Source: Rhizobium sp. S152
GTDB lineage: Bacteria > Pseudomonadota > Alphaproteobacteria > Rhizobiales > Rhizobiaceae
NCBI RefSeq assembly: GCF_030380735.1
Contig: NZ_JAUDRZ010000011.1
Coordinates: forward strand, 1 to 64,000
Reading direction: 5' to 3'
Length of the DNA stretch: 64,000 bases
Below the pieces are notes generated by a model. It was not told the DNA's origin. It was given only the letters and a program-made list of their open reading frames with translations, and did not search any database. The position numbers were made by a program, and so were the translations under genes. Positions 12,226 through 20,841 of this stretch are shown in pieces; position 1 is the stretch's first letter, and each line of letters opens with the position of its first letter.

Positions 12226-12604
12226 AAGCCTCTACCACAGCAAACCGCCGGGAGAGACGAACGCCAGACCCGGCACGACGAAGCCCTGAAAGCCGCAGGC
12301 CGAAGAGCCGGAATTGGGAGTTTCTGGAACCCTTCTAAAGCCCTGCGCCCAAGGGCTCAAGTTGCGGCGTCTCTTAGCGAGTTTGTCGGGGGGTGGCAAG
12401 GTGCGGAAAAGAGATTGGGAGCGCGCGCCGGCCGAAATATGACAGACGGGCCCGGCTGCCACGCGCGCCTTCGAAGTGCCCAAAAGGCTCAGTTGCCTCG
12501 CACTCCGGAAAGAGGCAATTTCATTCGGCCCGAAGACGCCGATCCCGGCACCATCGGGCACGCCGGCAAGCCGGCCATATCCAAATCGCTGGACCGATTG
12601 CATC
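12226..12604. other. Divergent intergenic region between lysC and the CHASE2 cyclase gene
   Basis: About 380 bases that must hold the promoters of two divergent genes. An open frame extends from 12476 into the cyclase gene, but its first 43 codons encode no recognisable segment and lack a ribosome-binding site. No inverted repeat or box pair is convincing. Confidence 0.45.
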
Positions 12605-14806
12605 ATGACGAATGCGCAGAAAATCGGCGTCATCATCGGCCTCGCCATCGTCGCGGGGTTGACGCTTCTGCGCGCCAGCGATCCGCCGCTGATGCAGCAG
12701 CTGCGCGACATCACCTTCGACGAATACCAGCGCATCACGCCCCGCCCCTTCGAGGCGACGCCGGTAAGGATCATCGACATCGACGAGGCGTCGCTGAAGG
12801 AATTCGGCCAGTGGCCATGGCCCCGGGACCGGCTGGCGCTTCTGGTCGACCGGCTCTCCGATATGGGCGCGGCGGCCATCGCCTTCGACGTGCTCTTCGC
12901 CGAGCCCGACCGCCTCTCGCCGCGCACCGTCATGCGCGATGTCGCCGGTGTCGACCCGACGCTGGTCAGCCGCCTGCCGGACAATGACGAACTCTTCGCC
13001 AAGGCGATATCAGGACGCCCCGTTATCCTCGGCTTCGGCCTCTCGACCGAAGGCGATTACCGCCCGCCGATCAAGAGCGGCTTCGCCTTCACCGGAGAAA
13101 CACCGCTCAATGCTCCGCCGCGCCTGACGGCGGCAACCCCGATCCGGCCGCAGCTGCAGATGAGCGCATCTGGCATCGGCCACATCAGCCTCAATCCCGG
13201 CAACAGCTCATCCGTGGTGCGCCGGATTCCGCTCTTCCTGACCGATGGCGAGCAACTTTACCCGAACCTCGCCATCGAGGCGCTGCGGGTGGCGCAGGGC
13301 GCCTCGACCTACGTGCTGGCTGCCGCCCCCGACGCGCCGGATACGCTGACCTCGGCGAAGATCGGCGGCTTCGTCGTACCGCTCACCAAAAGCGGCGAGC
13401 TCTGGCTCTACACCAGTCCCGATATTGCCGAGCGCTACATTTCCGCTTCGAGGATCCTTGCACCCGAAGGCGTCGCCCCCGAGGTCGCGGCGGCCATCGA
13501 CGGTAGCATCGTCTTCGTCGGCACCTCGTCGGCCGGCCTCCAGGATATCCGCACCACCGCGCTCGGCCAGAACGTGCCCGGCGTTTCTATGCATGCCCAG
13601 ACCGTCGAGCAGATCCTGACGGGCCACTTCCTCTCCCGTCCGGACTGGGCGAACGGCATGGAAATCCTCGCCATCGCCGTGCTCGGCACCGTCCTCGTCC
13701 TGCTGACGACCTTCGTCAGCCCGGCCGTCGCCCTCTTCTGCGGTCTTCTGATCACCGTGCTCGCGGTCGCGGCCTCGTGGTTCGCCTTCTCCCGCTGGGG
13801 CCTGCTCTTCGATCCGCTGGCGCCGATCATCGCCGGCACAATCACGCACTTTGCCGCCACCTCGTTCCGCATCCTGGTGATCGACCGGGAAAGGCGAGAG
13901 GTCCGCCGCGCCTTTGGGCAATATCTCTCGCCGTCGCTGCTCTACCGCATCGAGCATACGCGCAATGCGCTGAGACTCGGCGGCGACGATCGGGAACTGA
14001 CGGTGATGTTCGTCGACGTGCGCGGGTTTACCGAGCTCAGCGAGCGCCTGCCGCCCGCCGAAGTCGTCCGTTTCCTTAACACGCTGCTCGACGCGCTGAG
14101 CCGCCACGTCACCGCCAACGAGGGAACGCTCGACAAGTTCATCGGCGATTCCATCATGGCCTTCTGGAATGCTCCGCTCGACGTCGCCAACCATCCGGCA
14201 AAGGCGGTGAAGGCGGCGCTCGCCATGCGCGAAACGCTCTCCGGGCTCAACACGGGCAACGCCTTCGGCTTCGGCCCGGAGTACCAGGTAGGGATCGGCA
14301 TCGGCATCCACACCGGCCTTGCCTGCGTCGGCAACATGGGCGCCGAGACGCGCTTCAACTATTCGGCGGTCGGCGATGCGGTCAACGTCGCCGCCCGCAT
14401 CGAATCCGCCTGCAAGGAGGTCGGCTTCGACATTCTCGTTTCGGAGGCGACGGCCGCCGAACTGCCGCACTTCGCGCTGCTCGACGCCGGCTCGCTCGGC
14501 CTGAAGGGCAAGAGTTCGAGGGCGCGGCTCTACGCCGTGATAGGTGGCGAGGAGATCAGGCAGTCGAGCGCCTTCGCAGAGATGCAGCATCTGCATGCAG
14601 ACCTGACCGCCGCGCTGCGCAGCCGCGCCGAAGACATCACCGAGATTCTCACGGCAGCAAGAAGCAAGGCCGCGTCCCTGACGCCGGGCCTGCCGCGCTT
14701 CTACAAGAAGATGCCGCGCCGCGCCGAACATTTCCGGGATCTGGCGCCGCAGACGACCGACGCCGTCACGACGGACAGCGATGCACCATCACGATCCCCG
14801 GTTTAG
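12605..14806 (+). CDS. CHASE2-domain class III adenylate/guanylate cyclase
   Basis: Predicted membrane-bound receptor cyclase. Starting at ATG 12605 (733 aa), a first membrane segment (residues about 7-23) leads to an extracytoplasmic CHASE2 sensor (about 30-330). Three more membrane segments follow (about 350-425), and then a cytoplasmic class III catalytic domain (about 460-650). Catalytic motifs are complete: metal-binding FVDVRGF near 468, LDKFIGDSIMAF near 510 (the lysine points to ATP as substrate), and YSAVGDAVNVAARIE near 585. The product is therefore probably cAMP. The ligand of CHASE2 is unknown. It converges on a FecR-domain gene with a 3-base gap. The upstream TTG start at 12476 was rejected because the extra residues precede the signal anchor. 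Confidence 0.92.
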   Translation: MTNAQKIGVIIGLAIVAGLTLLRASDPPLMQQLRDITFDEYQRITPRPFEATPVRIIDIDEASLKEFGQWPWPRDRLALLVDRLSDMGAAAIAFDVLFAEPDRLSPRTVMRDVAGVDPTLVSRLPDNDELFAKAISGRPVILGFGLSTEGDYRPPIKSGFAFTGETPLNAPPRLTAATPIRPQLQMSASGIGHISLNPGNSSSVVRRIPLFLTDGEQLYPNLAIEALRVAQGASTYVLAAAPDAPDTLTSAKIGGFVVPLTKSGELWLYTSPDIAERYISASRILAPEGVAPEVAAAIDGSIVFVGTSSAGLQDIRTTALGQNVPGVSMHAQTVEQILTGHFLSRPDWANGMEILAIAVLGTVLVLLTTFVSPAVALFCGLLITVLAVAASWFAFSRWGLLFDPLAPIIAGTITHFAATSFRILVIDRERREVRRAFGQYLSPSLLYRIEHTRNALRLGGDDRELTVMFVDVRGFTELSERLPPAEVVRFLNTLLDALSRHVTANEGTLDKFIGDSIMAFWNAPLDVANHPAKAVKAALAMRETLSGLNTGNAFGFGPEYQVGIGIGIHTGLACVGNMGAETRFNYSAVGDAVNVAARIESACKEVGFDILVSEATAAELPHFALLDAGSLGLKGKSSRARLYAVIGGEEIRQSSAFAEMQHLHADLTAALRSRAEDITEILTAARSKAASLTPGLPRFYKKMPRRAEHFRDLAPQTTDAVTTDSDAPSRSPV

Positions 14807-14809
14807 GCT

Positions 14810-15742
14810 CTACCGATTATAGTGTTGCCAACCGCCGCGCGGCCCCTGCCAGCCCGGCGGGTTGCCGTTGCCGAAACCACCCGGATTCCAGCCACCGGGA
14901 TGCCAGCCGCCCGGGTAGTGCCCCCAATGATGCGGATGGTGGTGGTGATGTGGCTTGTGCGGCTTCGGCGGCTCGGGCGGTTCCGGTGGCTGCTGTGGCG
15001 GCGGAGGCGGCGAAGGCGGTTCCGCCGCGCGTGGCGTGACGCGCTCGCGTCGCTCGATGCGCGCCGCCTGGAGGCCGCAGGTGGTTCGGATATTGCCGAG
15101 CGCGCCGGAAAGCTGCTGGTTGCCCGAAAGGAACGGCAGGGCGCGGTTGTTGCCGAGCTCGCGCAGCGTGGCGCGGTCGACGGGCGCCACATCCGACACC
15201 CCCCGGCGCGGCGTGGCGATTACGCAATCGCATTGCTGGCGCAGCTGCCGGCAGCCGCCGGCGCCGCAGAACTGCGCCGAGCCGTTGAGCAGCACCATCG
15301 CCGTCACCCCGTTCGGCGCCACATAGAAGTCGAACGCCGTGCCGCGCACGCCGATCGTGCCGGCCGGCGTGACGATCTGGTAGGCGAAGGAAGCGGAATT
15401 GCCGCTGATCCAGCGGAAGGTGCCCTTCGCCGCCTTGATCGAGAGCCGCTTGACCGTGTCCTCGTCGTCATAGACGAACTTGTCGATGGTCACGGACGAT
15501 CCCGCTCCGACCGCGAGCTTCGTCCCGTCGCGAAACAGGAACTGGCCGAGCCCGGATGGCGATGTGCGGATGCGCTCGTCGCGGTGAACCGGCGCCTTGA
15601 CGACCAGCGGGCCGTCTTCGCCCGTCACCTGCGTCTTGATCAGGGTCGCCTGACCCACGGGTTCGGCCGCGAAGACCGGCGTCCCGCCAAGGCATGCAAC
15701 GATGGCACCAGCGGCTGCAGCGCCGCGCACGCGAGACATCAC
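14810..15742 (-). CDS. FecR-domain periplasmic protein with Pro/His/Gly-rich tail
   Basis: A 310-aa secreted protein with an N-terminal signal peptide (residues about 1-25, AAAAGAIVACLGGTPVFA) and a FecR domain at about residues 45-145 (EDTVKRLSIKAAKGTFRWIS, then PAGTIGVRGTAFDFYV). A cysteine-containing segment (CGAGGCRQLRQQCDC) and a striking tail follow: runs of proline, then HHHHHPHHW, then repeats of Gly-Gly-Trp-His/Asn. FecR domains act as periplasmic sensors or structural modules. No sigma factor or TonB receptor gene lies nearby, so a classic FecIR circuit is unlikely. Its convergent pairing with the CHASE2 cyclase suggests a related envelope role, which is inference. Confidence 0.85.
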   Translation of the reverse strand: MMSRVRGAAAAGAIVACLGGTPVFAAEPVGQATLIKTQVTGEDGPLVVKAPVHRDERIRTSPSGLGQFLFRDGTKLAVGAGSSVTIDKFVYDDEDTVKRLSIKAAKGTFRWISGNSASFAYQIVTPAGTIGVRGTAFDFYVAPNGVTAMVLLNGSAQFCGAGGCRQLRQQCDCVIATPRRGVSDVAPVDRATLRELGNNRALPFLSGNQQLSGALGNIRTTCGLQAARIERRERVTPRAAEPPSPPPPPQQPPEPPEPPKPHKPHHHHHPHHWGHYPGGWHPGGWNPGGFGNGNPPGWQGPRGGWQHYNR

Positions 15743-15933
15743 GCCCTCTCCCTCATAGAGAATTAGAACATTAACATATTGCTATGCGTCACGTCTGCTT
15801 ATCCTCTTGATGTACAATCGGGGCGTTAGACTAATCGTTTTGGATGAAATCAGAAATTGCCGCGTCATTGCGCGCCCTTGACTTCGGCGCCGCTTCGTCC
15901 GACTTCACTGCTGACGAAGCAAGGAGCCTGACC

Positions 15934-16680
15934 ATGACCGAAGCGGCAAAGAGCACCATCGACCAGAGCGAAGTAGACCGCTTCTCGGCCATGGCCGCGG
16001 AATGGTGGAGCCCGACAGGCAAGTTCAAGCCGCTGCACAAGTTCAACCCCGTTCGCCTCGCCTATATCAGGGACAAGGCGGCCGAGAACTTCGGGCGCGA
16101 CCCGCGCGCCGCGCGACCGCTTGAAGGCCTGCGCGTGCTCGACATCGGCTGCGGCGGCGGCCTGCTGTCGGAGCCGATCGCCCGCATGGGCGCGACGGTG
16201 GTGGGCGCAGATCCCTCCGAAAAGAACATCGGCATCGCCTCCACCCACGCGCGGGCATCCGGCGTTTCCGTCGACTACCGCGCGGTGACCGCCGAACAGC
16301 TCGCCGAGGCGGGCGAGACCTTCGATATCGTGCTCAACATGGAAGTCGTGGAGCACGTAGCCGACGTCGAATTCTTCATGACCACCTGCGCGAAAATGGT
16401 GCGCCCTGGCGGCCTGATGTTCGTGGCCACGATCAACCGCACCGTGAAGGCGGCGGCCCTCGCCATCTTCGCCGCGGAAAACATCCTGCGCTGGCTGCCG
16501 CGCGGCACCCATCAATACGAAAAGCTGGTCCGCCCGGAAGAAATCGAAAAGCCGGTCACCGAAAACGGCCTCGGCATCATCGACCGCACGGGCGTCTTCT
16601 TCAACCCGCTGTCCAACCAGTGGAACCTGTCGAAGGACATGGACGTGAACTACATGCTGCTAGCCAGACGCGAGGCGTAG
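15934..16680 (+). CDS. ubiG: Bifunctional ubiquinone O-methyltransferase UbiG
   Basis: Catalyses both O-methylations in ubiquinone synthesis (2-polyprenyl-6-hydroxyphenol and 3-demethylubiquinol), using S-adenosylmethionine. From ATG 15934 the protein is 248 aa, the family length. AAGGAG at 15921-15926 sits 7 bases before it, whereas the longer frame from 15844 has no ribosome-binding site. Motif I is [13 protein letters not shown] near residue 69, and NMEVVEHV follows near residue 135. It is divergent from the FecR gene. Confidence 0.96.
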   Translation: MTEAAKSTIDQSEVDRFSAMAAEWWSPTGKFKPLHKFNPVRLAYIRDKAAENFGRDPRAARPLEGLRVLDIGCGGGLLSEPIARMGATVVGADPSEKNIGIASTHARASGVSVDYRAVTAEQLAEAGETFDIVLNMEVVEHVADVEFFMTTCAKMVRPGGLMFVATINRTVKAAALAIFAAENILRWLPRGTHQYEKLVRPEEIEKPVTENGLGIIDRTGVFFNPLSNQWNLSKDMDVNYMLLARREA

Positions 16681-16701
16681 GGCCCTCGCCAAAGCTCGTC
16701 G

Positions 16702-17283
16702 CTACACCTTCAACGTCAGCACATGCGCGAGAAGATCACGCTGCGTCTCGGCGTTCTCCGCCGCCAGCGTCTTCACGCGTTCGCGGTCGATCCCGACCTC
16801 TGCGCCATCGGCGTCGAAAGGCTGCTTGAAGGTGAAGGCGCGCGGTGAAGGTCCGTTGCCCGCCAGATATTCGAGACGCTCGACCGCCTCGCTCCAGTCG
16901 GGCCGGTGATGGGGACCGACCCACCAGAGCACCAGCGGCGGCCATGACGGCCTGACGTTCCAGTTGCGGGCATGTTTCAGCGCATCGGCATGCACACCGT
17001 TGTAGCTGAAGGCCATCAGGGATTCGATATCCGCCCAGAGCGACAAAGACGACGGCGCGCTGTCGAAGCCGCTGCCCTTTATGAAGCGTGGAAAGACCTG
17101 CGGACCCCAGCTGCGCGTGCCGGGCTCGCCGGCATAGCCGGAACGGCCGATGAAGCCGCGGGCGCCCGCCGCCGCCTGGAAGTTGGCGGGCTCGCGGAGC
17201 CGGAAGCCCTCGACCGCATCGCTTTCGAAGGGCGCCACGTGCAAACCGAAGTTATACATCGCAAGGCGCGGCTTCGGTTCCAT
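16702..17283 (-). CDS. DUF3291 domain-containing protein
   Basis: A 193-aa soluble protein matching the DUF3291 family: an N-terminal LAMYNFGLH strand, a central FPRFIKGSGFDS/ADIESLMAFSYNGVHADALKHA region and the conserved PPLVLWWVGPHHRPDWSEAVERL segment near residues 125-145. It has no signal peptide or membrane segment. The family is thought to adopt a dimeric alpha-beta barrel fold; no reaction is known. It follows the DUF1178 gene by a single base on the same strand, so it is the last gene of a short operon with the nitrilase-like gene. Confidence 0.85.
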   Translation of the reverse strand: MEPKPRLAMYNFGLHVAPFESDAVEGFRLREPANFQAAAGARGFIGRSGYAGEPGTRSWGPQVFPRFIKGSGFDSAPSSLSLWADIESLMAFSYNGVHADALKHARNWNVRPSWPPLVLWWVGPHHRPDWSEAVERLEYLAGNGPSPRAFTFKQPFDADGAEVGIDRERVKTLAAENAETQRDLLAHVLTLKV

Positions 17284-17284
17284 G

Positions 17285-17713
17285 TCAGTTCACATTGTCG
17301 GGGAGCACGGGCAGTGCCGCGATCTCGATGCCCTCGTCGATCAGTTCCTGCGCCTCGTCGATCGTCGCCTGGCCGATGATCCCGCGCGCATCGGCCTCGC
17401 CGTAATGGATCTTGCGGGCTTCTTCCGGAAACTTCTCGCCGACATCCTCGGAATTCGCCTTGATGCTGGCGACGGCTTCCTTGAGCTTCTCGAAGGCGTC
17501 GCGGCGAAGCGCATCCATCGCCACCGTCTTCATCTCGTCCTTCTTGCGGGCGGTCGAGACGGAGGGTGCCATCAGCGTCTTCGAGATTGCGGCGGAATGA
17601 CAGACGGGACAGGTGAGGAAACCGGACGAGACCTGCCGGTCGAAATCGGCACTCTCGGAAAACCAGCCTTCGAATTCATGCGCACTGTCGCAGATAAGGG
17701 AATAGCGGATCAA
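17285..17713 (-). CDS. DUF1178 family protein (small zinc-ribbon-like)
   Basis: A 142-aa protein that starts MIRYSLICDSAHEFEGWF and carries CPVCHSAAISKTLMAPSV near residues 36-53; C8 together with the CPVC pair could form a treble-clef or zinc-ribbon site. The central half is charged and helical. The family is widespread in proteobacteria and has no assigned function. Its ATG overlaps the stop of the upstream nitrilase-like gene by 4 bases (17710-17713), so the two are translationally coupled. Confidence 0.88.
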   Translation of the reverse strand: MIRYSLICDSAHEFEGWFSESADFDRQVSSGFLTCPVCHSAAISKTLMAPSVSTARKKDEMKTVAMDALRRDAFEKLKEAVASIKANSEDVGEKFPEEARKIHYGEADARGIIGQATIDEAQELIDEGIEIAALPVLPDNVN

Positions 17714-18567
17714 GCGGCCACGCCTCCCGTCACCGCCCCCGGCACGGTCTCGATGGAGAATTCGCGGCCGTTCTTCAGGTTCGGAATCTTGTCGTGCGCC
17801 GCCTTCACGGCGGCGGGATCGATCTCGGCGACGACGATCGCCTCGCCGGTCGCACCTGCCGATGCCAGCACGCGCCCCCAGGGATCGATGATCATTGAAT
17901 GACCGAAGGTCTCGCGGCCATCCTCATGCACGCCGGCCTGCGCCGCAGCGATCACGAACATGCCGTTCTCGATGGCGCGGGCCCTGAGCAGGATTTCCCA
18001 ATGCGCCTCGCCGGTCTGCCGGGTAAAGGCCGCCGGCACCGTCATCACCTCGGCCCCGGCCACCGCTTGGGCGCGGAACAGCGCCGGGAAGCGCACGTCG
18101 TAGCAGATCGCAAAGCCCATCTGCGCGAAAGGCAGCGACACCACCCGCGCCTCCGATCCCGGCCGGTAGGCGGCGCTCTCGCGCCAGCTCTCGCCATTGT
18201 CGAGATCGACGTCGAACATGTGGATCTTGTCGTAACGGTTGAGAATCTTGCCGTCGGGGCCGAAGAGGTAGCCGCGATTGGCCATCTTGCCGTCCTCGAG
18301 CGCGATTGCCGTCGAGCCGACATGCATATGGATGCCGAGCTCGCGGGCGAGCTCTGAGGCGGTCTGCACAATAATATCGTTGCTCTCGTCGCGGAGCACG
18401 GCCTTGGCCGCCGTCCGGTCGCGCTGCAGCATGCCGGTCATCTCCGGCGTCTGCACGTAGGTCGCACCCTTGGCCGCCGCCTCGCGCACGAGGCGCGCCA
18501 TCGCCTCGGCGTTCCCTTGCGGATCGACACCGGAGCACATCTGGATAGCGGCAGCCTTGAACGTCAT
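17710..18567 (-). CDS. Carbon-nitrogen hydrolase (Nit1/Nit2-type omega-amidase family)
   Basis: Nitrilase-superfamily enzyme whose catalytic triad is visible: Glu in TPEMTGML (near residue 42), Lys in YDKIHMFDVDL (near 112) and Cys in AICYDVRFPALFR (near 146). Closest families hydrolyse deaminated glutathione or alpha-ketoglutaramate; the exact substrate cannot be read from sequence. I chose ATG 18567 (285 aa), which has GAGGAAGC upstream and begins MTFKAAAIQMCSG, the family start; the longer frame from 18624 adds 19 unrelated residues. It lies 10 bases after grxC, so glutathione-related metabolism is a reasonable guess. Confidence 0.92.
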   Translation of the reverse strand: MTFKAAAIQMCSGVDPQGNAEAMARLVREAAAKGATYVQTPEMTGMLQRDRTAAKAVLRDESNDIIVQTASELARELGIHMHVGSTAIALEDGKMANRGYLFGPDGKILNRYDKIHMFDVDLDNGESWRESAAYRPGSEARVVSLPFAQMGFAICYDVRFPALFRAQAVAGAEVMTVPAAFTRQTGEAHWEILLRARAIENGMFVIAAAQAGVHEDGRETFGHSMIIDPWGRVLASAGATGEAIVVAEIDPAAVKAAHDKIPNLKNGREFSIETVPGAVTGGVAA

Positions 18568-18577
18568 CGTCGCTTCC

Positions 18578-18835
18578 TCAGGCGGCAAGCAGCGGGTCGA
18601 GCTTGCCCGCGCGGTCGAGTGCAAAGAGATCGTCGCAGCCGCCGACGTGCTTCTCGCCGATGAAGATCTGCGGGAAGGTCGAACCGCCGTTCGACTTGGC
18701 GATCATCTCCTGGCGTGCCTCGGGCTTGAAGGTGGCGTTGTGTTCGACGAAATCGACGCCTTTCTGGGAGAGAAGGGACTTGGCGCGGCTGCAATAACCG
18801 CAGCCTTCGCGGGTATAGATGGTGACGGGTACCAT
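18578..18835 (-). CDS. grxC: Glutaredoxin 3
   Basis: An 85-aa dithiol glutaredoxin with the CxxC active site in REGCGYCSRAK (residues 9-19), the cis-proline region GGSTFPQIFIGEKHVGGCDD (about 47-66) and the usual C-terminal helix. It uses glutathione to reduce protein disulfides and mixed disulfides in the cytoplasm. Length and motifs fit GrxC exactly. It is followed by the nitrilase-like gene (10-base gap) and preceded by comF, all on the minus strand. Confidence 0.96.
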   Translation of the reverse strand: MVPVTIYTREGCGYCSRAKSLLSQKGVDFVEHNATFKPEARQEMIAKSNGGSTFPQIFIGEKHVGGCDDLFALDRAGKLDPLLAA

Positions 18836-18866
18836 GGAGACTCCAGACTAAGCTTTCTTCTTCCTG

Positions 18867-19643
18867 TCATATAGTTTCGGCCAGGGCCATTGCAAAGGTC
18901 AAAACGGTGATGTCGGCGGCACCCGCCTTGCGCAGTGCCCGCGTCGCGGCCGCCACCGTCGCCCCCGTCGTATAGACGTCGTCGACCAGCACCACCCGTT
19001 TTCCCGCCACATCCGTCTCGCGGCCGGCCATGACGGCAAAGGCGCCGCGCACATTGTCCTCTCGCGCCCAGGCGCCGAGCCCGACCTGCTGCCGCGTGCG
19101 GCGGGTGCGAAGCAGCGTCGCCGGAAGCAGTGGCCGCCCGGAGAGCCTCGCCAGATGTCGCGCCAGCTCCGCCGACTGGTTGAACCGGCGTGAAAACATC
19201 CGGCTGCGGTGCAGCGGCACCGGCAGGATCGCGTCGCAGCGCTCGACCAGCCCGTCGCCGGCCCGCAGCATCCACCGCGCCATCATCGGCGCCAGATCCG
19301 TGCGATCGCGGTATTTCAGCCCGTGCACCAGCATCCGCACTGCCTCGTCATGCAACGCCACCGCACGCAACCGGTCAAAAGGGGGCGGATTGGCGATCGC
19401 CTCGGCCGAGAGGATGCCGCCGCCGAGATCGTGCGAGAACGGCACGCCGAGCACCTCGCAATAGGGCCGCTCGATGATGCGGAGACCGGACCAGCATTTC
19501 GGGCAAAGCCCCCGGTGTCCGCCGGTCGAAACCCCGCAGACGGCGCAGGCCGGCGGAAAGACCAGATCGAGCGCGTAGGCAAGCGGCCGCCTGAGCAACC
19601 TCTCCTGCACAGTCTTCAATGGCCCGACCAAGTGCAACCCCAT
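18867..19643 (-). CDS. ComF family phosphoribosyltransferase-like protein
   Basis: Homologue of competence protein ComF. It has an N-terminal double-zinc-ribbon region (CAVCG ... LCPKCW) followed by a type I phosphoribosyltransferase fold with the PRPP loop VVLVDDVYTTGATV near residue 205. In naturally competent bacteria ComF helps ssDNA uptake, but the family is universal and its role in rhizobia is unknown. The ATG at 19643 (258 aa, MGLHLVGPLKTVQERL) is preferred. An in-frame ATG at 19715 would extend it into the divergent methyltransferase gene, so the start is uncertain by 24 residues. Confidence 0.88.
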   Translation of the reverse strand: MGLHLVGPLKTVQERLLRRPLAYALDLVFPPACAVCGVSTGGHRGLCPKCWSGLRIIERPYCEVLGVPFSHDLGGGILSAEAIANPPPFDRLRAVALHDEAVRMLVHGLKYRDRTDLAPMMARWMLRAGDGLVERCDAILPVPLHRSRMFSRRFNQSAELARHLARLSGRPLLPATLLRTRRTRQQVGLGAWAREDNVRGAFAVMAGRETDVAGKRVVLVDDVYTTGATVAAATRALRKAGAADITVLTFAMALAETI

Positions 19644-19719
19644 GGCGAGACGATAGCCGGTTTCGCGCCAAAGGAAAATCGCCTTGCCGGTGAGGCCATG
19701 CGGGACTATGGACATCGCC

Positions 19720-20604
19720 ATGGATATCATCTTCGATACGGCCCGGATCGAGGCCAACAGGCATCGCGCGCTGCGCAACAACGATCCGAAGGCGGCCTTC
19801 CTGCTCGATATCGCAGCCGAGGAACTGGGCGAGCGCCTCGCCGTCGTCGAGCGCACCTTCGAGAGCGCCGTCGAGCTGCACGGCGCCACCGGCGCCGCCG
19901 CCCGCGCCGCCAAGGCGACCGGCAAGATCGGCAGCCTGACGCGCGTCGAGAGCGAGAGCGCCTACTCCTCGGGCGACGATGCCTTTATCGAGGCGCCGCT
20001 GGAAGACGTGCCGCTGGAGCCACAATCGGCCAATCTGGTGCTGGCGCCGCTCAGCCTGCATCTCACCAACGACACGCCAGGTGTCTTCATCCGCATCCGC
20101 CGGGCGCTGAAGCCGGATGGACTGTTCCTTGCGGCCATTCCCGGCTCCGGCACCCTGCAGGAACTGCGCGAGGTCCTGCTTGCCACCGAGATCGAGATGA
20201 CCGGCGGCGCCAGCCCGCGCGTCATTCCCTTCGCCGATGTGCGCGATGTCGGCGGCCTGATGCAGCGCGCCGGCTTCGCGCTGCCCGTGATCGACGCCGA
20301 AACCTATACGGTGCGCTACGATTCGATCTTTCCGCTGATGCGCGACCTGCGCGCCATGGGCATGACCAATCCGCTGGTTGCCCGCAGCCGCAAGCCGCTG
20401 AACCGCGCCTTCTTCATGCGCGCCGCCGAAATCTATGCCGAGCGCTATTCCGATCCGGATGGCCGGATCAGGGCGACGTTCTCGATCATCTATGTGTCAG
20501 GATGGGCGCCGCACGAAAGCCAGCAGAAGCCGCTGCGGCCCGGCTCCGCCAAGGTCAGGCTCGCCGACGCATTGAAGGTCGAGGAGCACAAGCTGAAGCA
20601 GTAA
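19720..20604 (+). CDS. NDUFAF5-like SAM-dependent methyltransferase
   Basis: Methyltransferase-domain protein of about 294 aa. It starts MDIIFDTARIEANRHRALR, the head typical of the bacterial relatives of NDUFAF5, the complex I assembly hydroxylase/methyltransferase. The Rossmann-like core is present, with a degenerate motif I and LRRALKPDG-type post-motif (FIRIRRALKPDGLFLAAIPG) near 125-145. A role in respiratory complex I assembly is inferred from the family only. ATGs at 19708 and 19720 are both possible and neither has a strong Shine-Dalgarno. It is divergent from comF with at most a short gap. Confidence 0.85.
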   Translation: MDIIFDTARIEANRHRALRNNDPKAAFLLDIAAEELGERLAVVERTFESAVELHGATGAAARAAKATGKIGSLTRVESESAYSSGDDAFIEAPLEDVPLEPQSANLVLAPLSLHLTNDTPGVFIRIRRALKPDGLFLAAIPGSGTLQELREVLLATEIEMTGGASPRVIPFADVRDVGGLMQRAGFALPVIDAETYTVRYDSIFPLMRDLRAMGMTNPLVARSRKPLNRAFFMRAAEIYAERYSDPDGRIRATFSIIYVSGWAPHESQQKPLRPGSAKVRLADALKVEEHKLKQ

Positions 20605-20612
20605 GGAGCGGT

Positions 20613-20777
20613 TCAGTTCGGGAAATGGCTGGAGACGCCGTTGAACAGCCCGCCGATATTGCCGCCGAGCGCCTGCACCGCACCCATGATGGCGACCGAG
20701 ATGACGGCCGCGAGCAGGCCGTATTCGACGGCCGTCGCGCCGCGAACATCCGCTATGAACTGCTTGAATGCCTTCAT
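20613..20777 (-). CDS. Flp family type IVb pilin (54 aa)
   Basis: A short pilin translated by eye. It begins MKAFKQFIADVRGATAVEYG and continues with a single hydrophobic helix (LLAAVISVAIMGAVQALGG) and a short tail ending SSHFPN. The G/ATAVEY processing site for the prepilin peptidase, with Glu at position 5 of the mature form, is exactly that of Flp/CtpA pilins of tad systems. No tad assembly genes (cpa/tad) lie in this window, so it is an orphan pilin locus here. GGTGGGG lies upstream of the ATG on the minus strand. The next minus-strand gene encodes a small membrane protein. Confidence 0.88.
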   Translation of the reverse strand: MKAFKQFIADVRGATAVEYGLLAAVISVAIMGAVQALGGNIGGLFNGVSSHFPN

Positions 20778-20841
20778 TGCCCCACCTCAGCACTCGCGGC
20801 AGTGATCGATGCTTGCGGCAGCCGCGTCCGCAAGGCTTGTC

